Shown piece after piece: positions 61,454-64,000 of a stretch of 64,000 bases of DNA. The notes beneath the pieces are model-generated. The model did not search any database. It was not told where the DNA came from and was given only the letters and a program-made list of their open reading frames with translations. Location: assembly GCA_037384425.1 (NCBI GenBank), contig JARROA010000021.1:62001-126000 (forward strand). The letters run 5' to 3'. This DNA comes from Thiodiazotropha sp037384425 (lineage in GTDB: Bacteria > Pseudomonadota > Gammaproteobacteria > Chromatiales > Chromatiaceae). How positions within the stretch are numbered: position 1 is the stretch's first letter; each line of letters begins with the position of its first letter. A program made the translations under genes and the position numbers.

Positions 61454-62361
61454 ACGGGGCCCCCCGAGTCGAACTGCATCCGCCGGGCAGCGGCATCCCC
61501 TGGTCGGAGCGCCTGCGCCGCTACGCCCTGCTGGTGCGCCTGCATCGCCCCATCGGCATCCTGCTGCTGCTCTGGCCTACCATGTGGGCGCTGTGGCTGG
61601 CGGGGGAGGGTCAGCCGCCCTGGGGCATCGTGCTGGTGTTCATGACCGGGGTGGCCCTGATGCGTTCGGCGGGCTGCGCCATCAACGATTTCGCCGACCG
61701 CGACTTCGACGGCTGCGTGGAGCGCACCAAGACCCGGCCCATCGCCATGGGGCTGGTGAGTCCGAAGGAGGCGATCGGCGTTTTCGTCGCGCTCTCCCTG
61801 CTGGCCGCCACCCTGCTGGTGTTCCTCAACTGGCCGACGCGCCTGATGTCGCTGGTGGCGCTGGTGCTGGCGGCAGTCTACCCCTTCATGAAGCGGGTCA
61901 CCCATCTGCCGCAAGTGATGCTCGGCGCCGCTTTCGGCTGGGCCATTCCGATGGCCTTCATGGCCCTCGACGAGACCATCCCGTCACTGGCCTGGGTGCT
62001 CTTCGTCGCCACAGTGATCTGGGCTCTGATCTACGACACCCAGTACGCCATGGTGGATCGGGAGGATGACTTGAAGATCGGCGTCAAGTCGACCGCCATC
62101 CTGTTCGGCCGCTATGACAACCTGATCGTCGGTCTGCTGCAGCTGGTTATGCTGGCGCTGCTGGCGCAGGTCGGCGTCATGGCGGACCTTGGTGGGTTCT
62201 ACTATCTGGGGCTGCTGGTCGGCGGCGCCCTCTTCGTCTATCAGCAGTGGCTGACCCGAGATCGCCAGCCCAAGCCCTGTTTCGATGCCTTTCTCAACAA
62301 CAACCTGTTCGGTATGGTGGTCTTTCTCGGCCTGGCCTTCGACTACCTGTTGGCTGCCTGA
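61450..62361 (+). CDS. ubiA: 4-Hydroxybenzoate polyprenyltransferase UbiA
   Basis: 303 residues, overlapping ubiC by 4 bases. Eight to nine membrane helices with the two Asp motifs: NDFADRDFDG (about 79-88) and YDTQYAMVDREDDLKIG (about 197-213). It attaches a polyprenyl chain to 4-hydroxybenzoate in the inner membrane. The ubiC-ubiA pair is the standard proteobacterial order. Confidence 0.96.
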   Translation: MNGAPRVELHPPGSGIPWSERLRRYALLVRLHRPIGILLLLWPTMWALWLAGEGQPPWGIVLVFMTGVALMRSAGCAINDFADRDFDGCVERTKTRPIAMGLVSPKEAIGVFVALSLLAATLLVFLNWPTRLMSLVALVLAAVYPFMKRVTHLPQVMLGAAFGWAIPMAFMALDETIPSLAWVLFVATVIWALIYDTQYAMVDREDDLKIGVKSTAILFGRYDNLIVGLLQLVMLALLAQVGVMADLGGFYYLGLLVGGALFVYQQWLTRDRQPKPCFDAFLNNNLFGMVVFLGLAFDYLLAA

Positions 62362-62385
62362 AGGCGGTGCCTCATAGAGGGTACA

Positions 62386-62445
62386 TGGTGGGGCAGGGCA
62401 CCACCCTACCCAGCTACTGTAGGGTGGGGCCGCCCTGCCCCACCA
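62386..62445. repeat. Family C inverted repeat after ubiA
   Basis: TGGTGGGGCAGGGC (62386-62399) and GCCCTGCCCCACCA (62432-62445) are perfect 14-base inverted arms between the ends of two convergent genes, which suggests a bidirectional transcript end. Confidence 0.8.
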
Positions 62446-62475
62446 AGGGCGGTTGAAATGACCTGTTACTTACTG

Positions 62476-63066
62476 TCAGCAGCCCAGATTGAGCGCCTCT
62501 TCCAGATCGATCACCCGGGTACCGCCGCTGTTGATGACCAGGATCTGCCGCTTGTCCCGATCGGGATCGTTGCTACTGCTCAGATGGACCCAGGAAGGCC
62601 GGCCGTCGGCGCCGAATTCGTGGATCACCTGGTCGATGTCGAGCTCGTCCCGGTAGAAACAGGCGGTGGCGAAGAGATAGAAGTTGGCGTTGATGTCGGA
62701 ACGCAACGGCTTGCCGGTGACGTTGCGCACCTTGCTGTGGATGATGTTCTTGATGCGTGTGCGCGAGACACTGCTGGCGATCTCGTTGCTGAGCTTGATA
62801 TCGGCGGCCTGGCCGAGCACGTGCTGGCTGGTGTCCTTGCTGCCGATGGCCCGGTTCAGGGGTAGGCAGCGGTAGCCGCTGGTGAGGGTCATGGCGGTCT
62901 TCAGCAGGGTACGCAGGGGCTGCAGGGTATGTTGCACCAGATAATGGATGTTCTGTAACACGGCCGGATCGGGATTGCGCTGTTGCTCCAACATATCGCC
63001 GCCGTGGCGTTCGGCGGTCTCCGAGATGAGGAACTCCTCGAGATAGAAATTTTCCGAAAGTCGCAT
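62476..63066 (-). CDS. M15-type peptidoglycan peptidase (endolysin-like)
   Basis: 196 residues. TLTSGYRCLPLNRAIGSKDT followed by SQHVLGQAADIKL carries the SxHxxGxAxD zinc motif, and SWVHLS supplies the second His. The M15_3 family cleaves peptide stems of peptidoglycan. There is no signal peptide, as for phage endolysins that depend on a holin, and the next gene upstream (9-base gap) encodes one. The middle insertion (about 95-150) is longer than in many relatives. Confidence 0.85.
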   Translation of the reverse strand: MRLSENFYLEEFLISETAERHGGDMLEQQRNPDPAVLQNIHYLVQHTLQPLRTLLKTAMTLTSGYRCLPLNRAIGSKDTSQHVLGQAADIKLSNEIASSVSRTRIKNIIHSKVRNVTGKPLRSDINANFYLFATACFYRDELDIDQVIHEFGADGRPSWVHLSSSNDPDRDKRQILVINSGGTRVIDLEEALNLGC

Positions 63067-63075
63067 GGGGTATTC

Positions 63076-63642
63076 CTAGTCCGTGTTCAGGATCTCAGGC
63101 AGTCTGAAGGCCTTCTTCTTCTCGCCCTCGCTGAAGTCGTTGTCGGAAGGCAGCGGCACCGCGGATACCGGCTGGCCGGCGGCCGAAGCGACGCCGGGTA
63201 CCGTGCCGTGCTCCGTCCACTGGTTGCGGGCCACGCCCTTGAGCTTCTCGAAGGTGCGGGTGGCGCCGAGACCGAGCAGAGCCAGCACCAGGGTCATCAA
63301 CTCGCCCATGTCCATCACCGGCAGTTCCTCGACGATCTGGGTCTGCTCGAACAGGCCGAGGACGATGTGCAGCAGGTCGCGGCCGATCCAGGCGTAGGCG
63401 AGCAGGATGACGCAGAGCCAGCCCAGCGCCGGACGCCAGCCGGCGACGAAGATGCTGGGGTGCTTGGACTCTTCCAGGTTGGTCACCGCCTGCAGGATGT
63501 GGGGCTGGTTCAGCTCCTTCATCATCAGCAGCCGGGCCCGTTCGCGCTCCTCGTCGCTGGTGAAGAGTTCGTCCAGTCCCGTGGCTACGGAGTCGGCGAT
63601 GTTGGCCACCGAATTGAGCGGGTTCAGATTCTCAATGGGCAT
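63076..63642 (-). CDS. 3TM-type holin (gene-transfer-agent/phage type)
   Basis: 188 residues. Hydrophobic segments PALGWLCVILLAYAWIGRDL, LLHIVLGLFEQ and ELMTLVLALLGLGATRTFEK give three helices near the middle, preceded by a charged SDEERERARLLMMKEL region and a conserved FVAGWRPALGW. This is the layout of 3TM holins. Directly followed by the M15 peptidase, so the pair resembles a lysis cassette. No capsid or tail gene is in the window; the rest may lie beyond 64000 or the cassette may be domesticated. Confidence 0.8.
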   Translation of the reverse strand: MPIENLNPLNSVANIADSVATGLDELFTSDEERERARLLMMKELNQPHILQAVTNLEESKHPSIFVAGWRPALGWLCVILLAYAWIGRDLLHIVLGLFEQTQIVEELPVMDMGELMTLVLALLGLGATRTFEKLKGVARNQWTEHGTVPGVASAAGQPVSAVPLPSDNDFSEGEKKKAFRLPEILNTD

Positions 63643-64000
63643 TCTGTCTCACCTCTGTTGGTGGGGTGAAAGGGTCTGTCTGCGGTCGTTTCGACCGAAG
63701 TGGATGGGAGTGGGATTCAGGCGAGGGGGCCTGCTCAGCGGCCGCTGGGCCGATGCGGTGGTCTGGAGTCTGATCTCCATTGGCATAAACACATCATCCT
63801 CTGCCCGAAACCCATTCTTTTTCTCAGCTGCCATGCCTGGGGCACGGAGGCGGGGCGTGGGTCCCGGTCGGTCGTTTGCTTTGGCGCCGATCCTGGCGAA
63901 TCGTTTCAAAGATTAGTTCAGCATTGAAGTGAAGTAAACGATTGATAAGTGCGGTTGGTTGGCATTTTCAATCGGAGAATCGTGTGCTCTTTCCGTATGC
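63643..64000. other. Right end of the window, no gene seen
   Basis: About 360 bases upstream of the holin gene. ORFs on both strands (such as 63649-63909 minus and 63700-63927 plus) have no ribosome site and no coding character. It may contain the promoter of the lysis pair. Confidence 0.35.

Noticed and set aside
63649..63909. 86-codon minus-strand ORF upstream of the holin gene
   Set aside because: Arg/Pro-rich translation without motif or ribosome site; other frames are open over the same bases.
1..64000. CRISPR arrays, tRNA and rRNA genes
   Set aside because: No regularly spaced direct repeats with unique spacers were found; the repeats present are dispersed palindromes. No cloverleaf-like segment or rRNA sequence was recognised by eye.

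Overview
The window is GC-rich chromosomal DNA of a gammaproteobacterium. The best evidence is the gene order rpoZ-spoT-ridA ... recG ... ubiC-ubiA, a layout shared with many Pseudomonas and Chromatiales-like genomes. Many short palindromic intergenic repeats, a malonate TRAP operon and a methanethiol methyltransferase-like gene would fit a free-living or symbiotic sulfur-oxidising gammaproteobacterium, but the genus is only inferred. I see no tRNA, rRNA or CRISPR array.

Left part (1-10.6 kb, accessory character). A truncated thiamine-diphosphate enzyme, a glycosyltransferase-like protein and a sulfotransferase look like the edge of a surface-glycan or small-molecule cluster. An OmpA-type lipoprotein follows. 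Next is a small locus with an intact MddA-like S-methyltransferase whose two neighbours, a divergent HxlR regulator and an HMA-fold small protein, are both broken. An RRM protein, a dead IS3-family (IS407-group) element with a 4-bp target duplication, a secreted six-repeat Cys protein and a DUF1488 protein complete this part.

Centre (10.8-43.3 kb). A giant tandem-duplicated UvrA (1875 aa) carries a palindromic repeat at each of its three module junctions. MazG follows. One minus-strand unit, 27983 to 19925, reads GntR regulator, TRAP DctPQM, malonyl-CoA decarboxylase, TSUP permease, malonyl-CoA synthetase and thioesterase. Together these would import malonate, activate it to malonyl-CoA and decarboxylate it to acetyl-CoA, under a promoter overlapped by a palindrome. 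Then come a SatD/DUF3307 pair, a K+ channel/RCK pair, a host-attachment-family protein, a 190-bp MITE with 26-bp inverted ends and TA duplication, a MacAB-type efflux operon, an SLC13 transporter, a CadC-like TPR regulator and an MFS transporter.

Right part (43.5-64 kb). The housekeeping block rpoZ-spoT-ridA is separated from recG by about 10 kb of mixed-strand accessory genes: small secreted proteins, a cupin, an FMN-binding protein, an amber-interrupted DUF2846 lipoprotein, a second-lineage EF-G, an enoyl-CoA hydratase and YjbQ. recG is followed by a beta-helix lipoprotein, ubiC and ubiA, and the window ends with an M15 peptidase/3TM holin pair that looks like a lysis cassette. Three families of palindromic repeats are scattered through the intergenic gaps.
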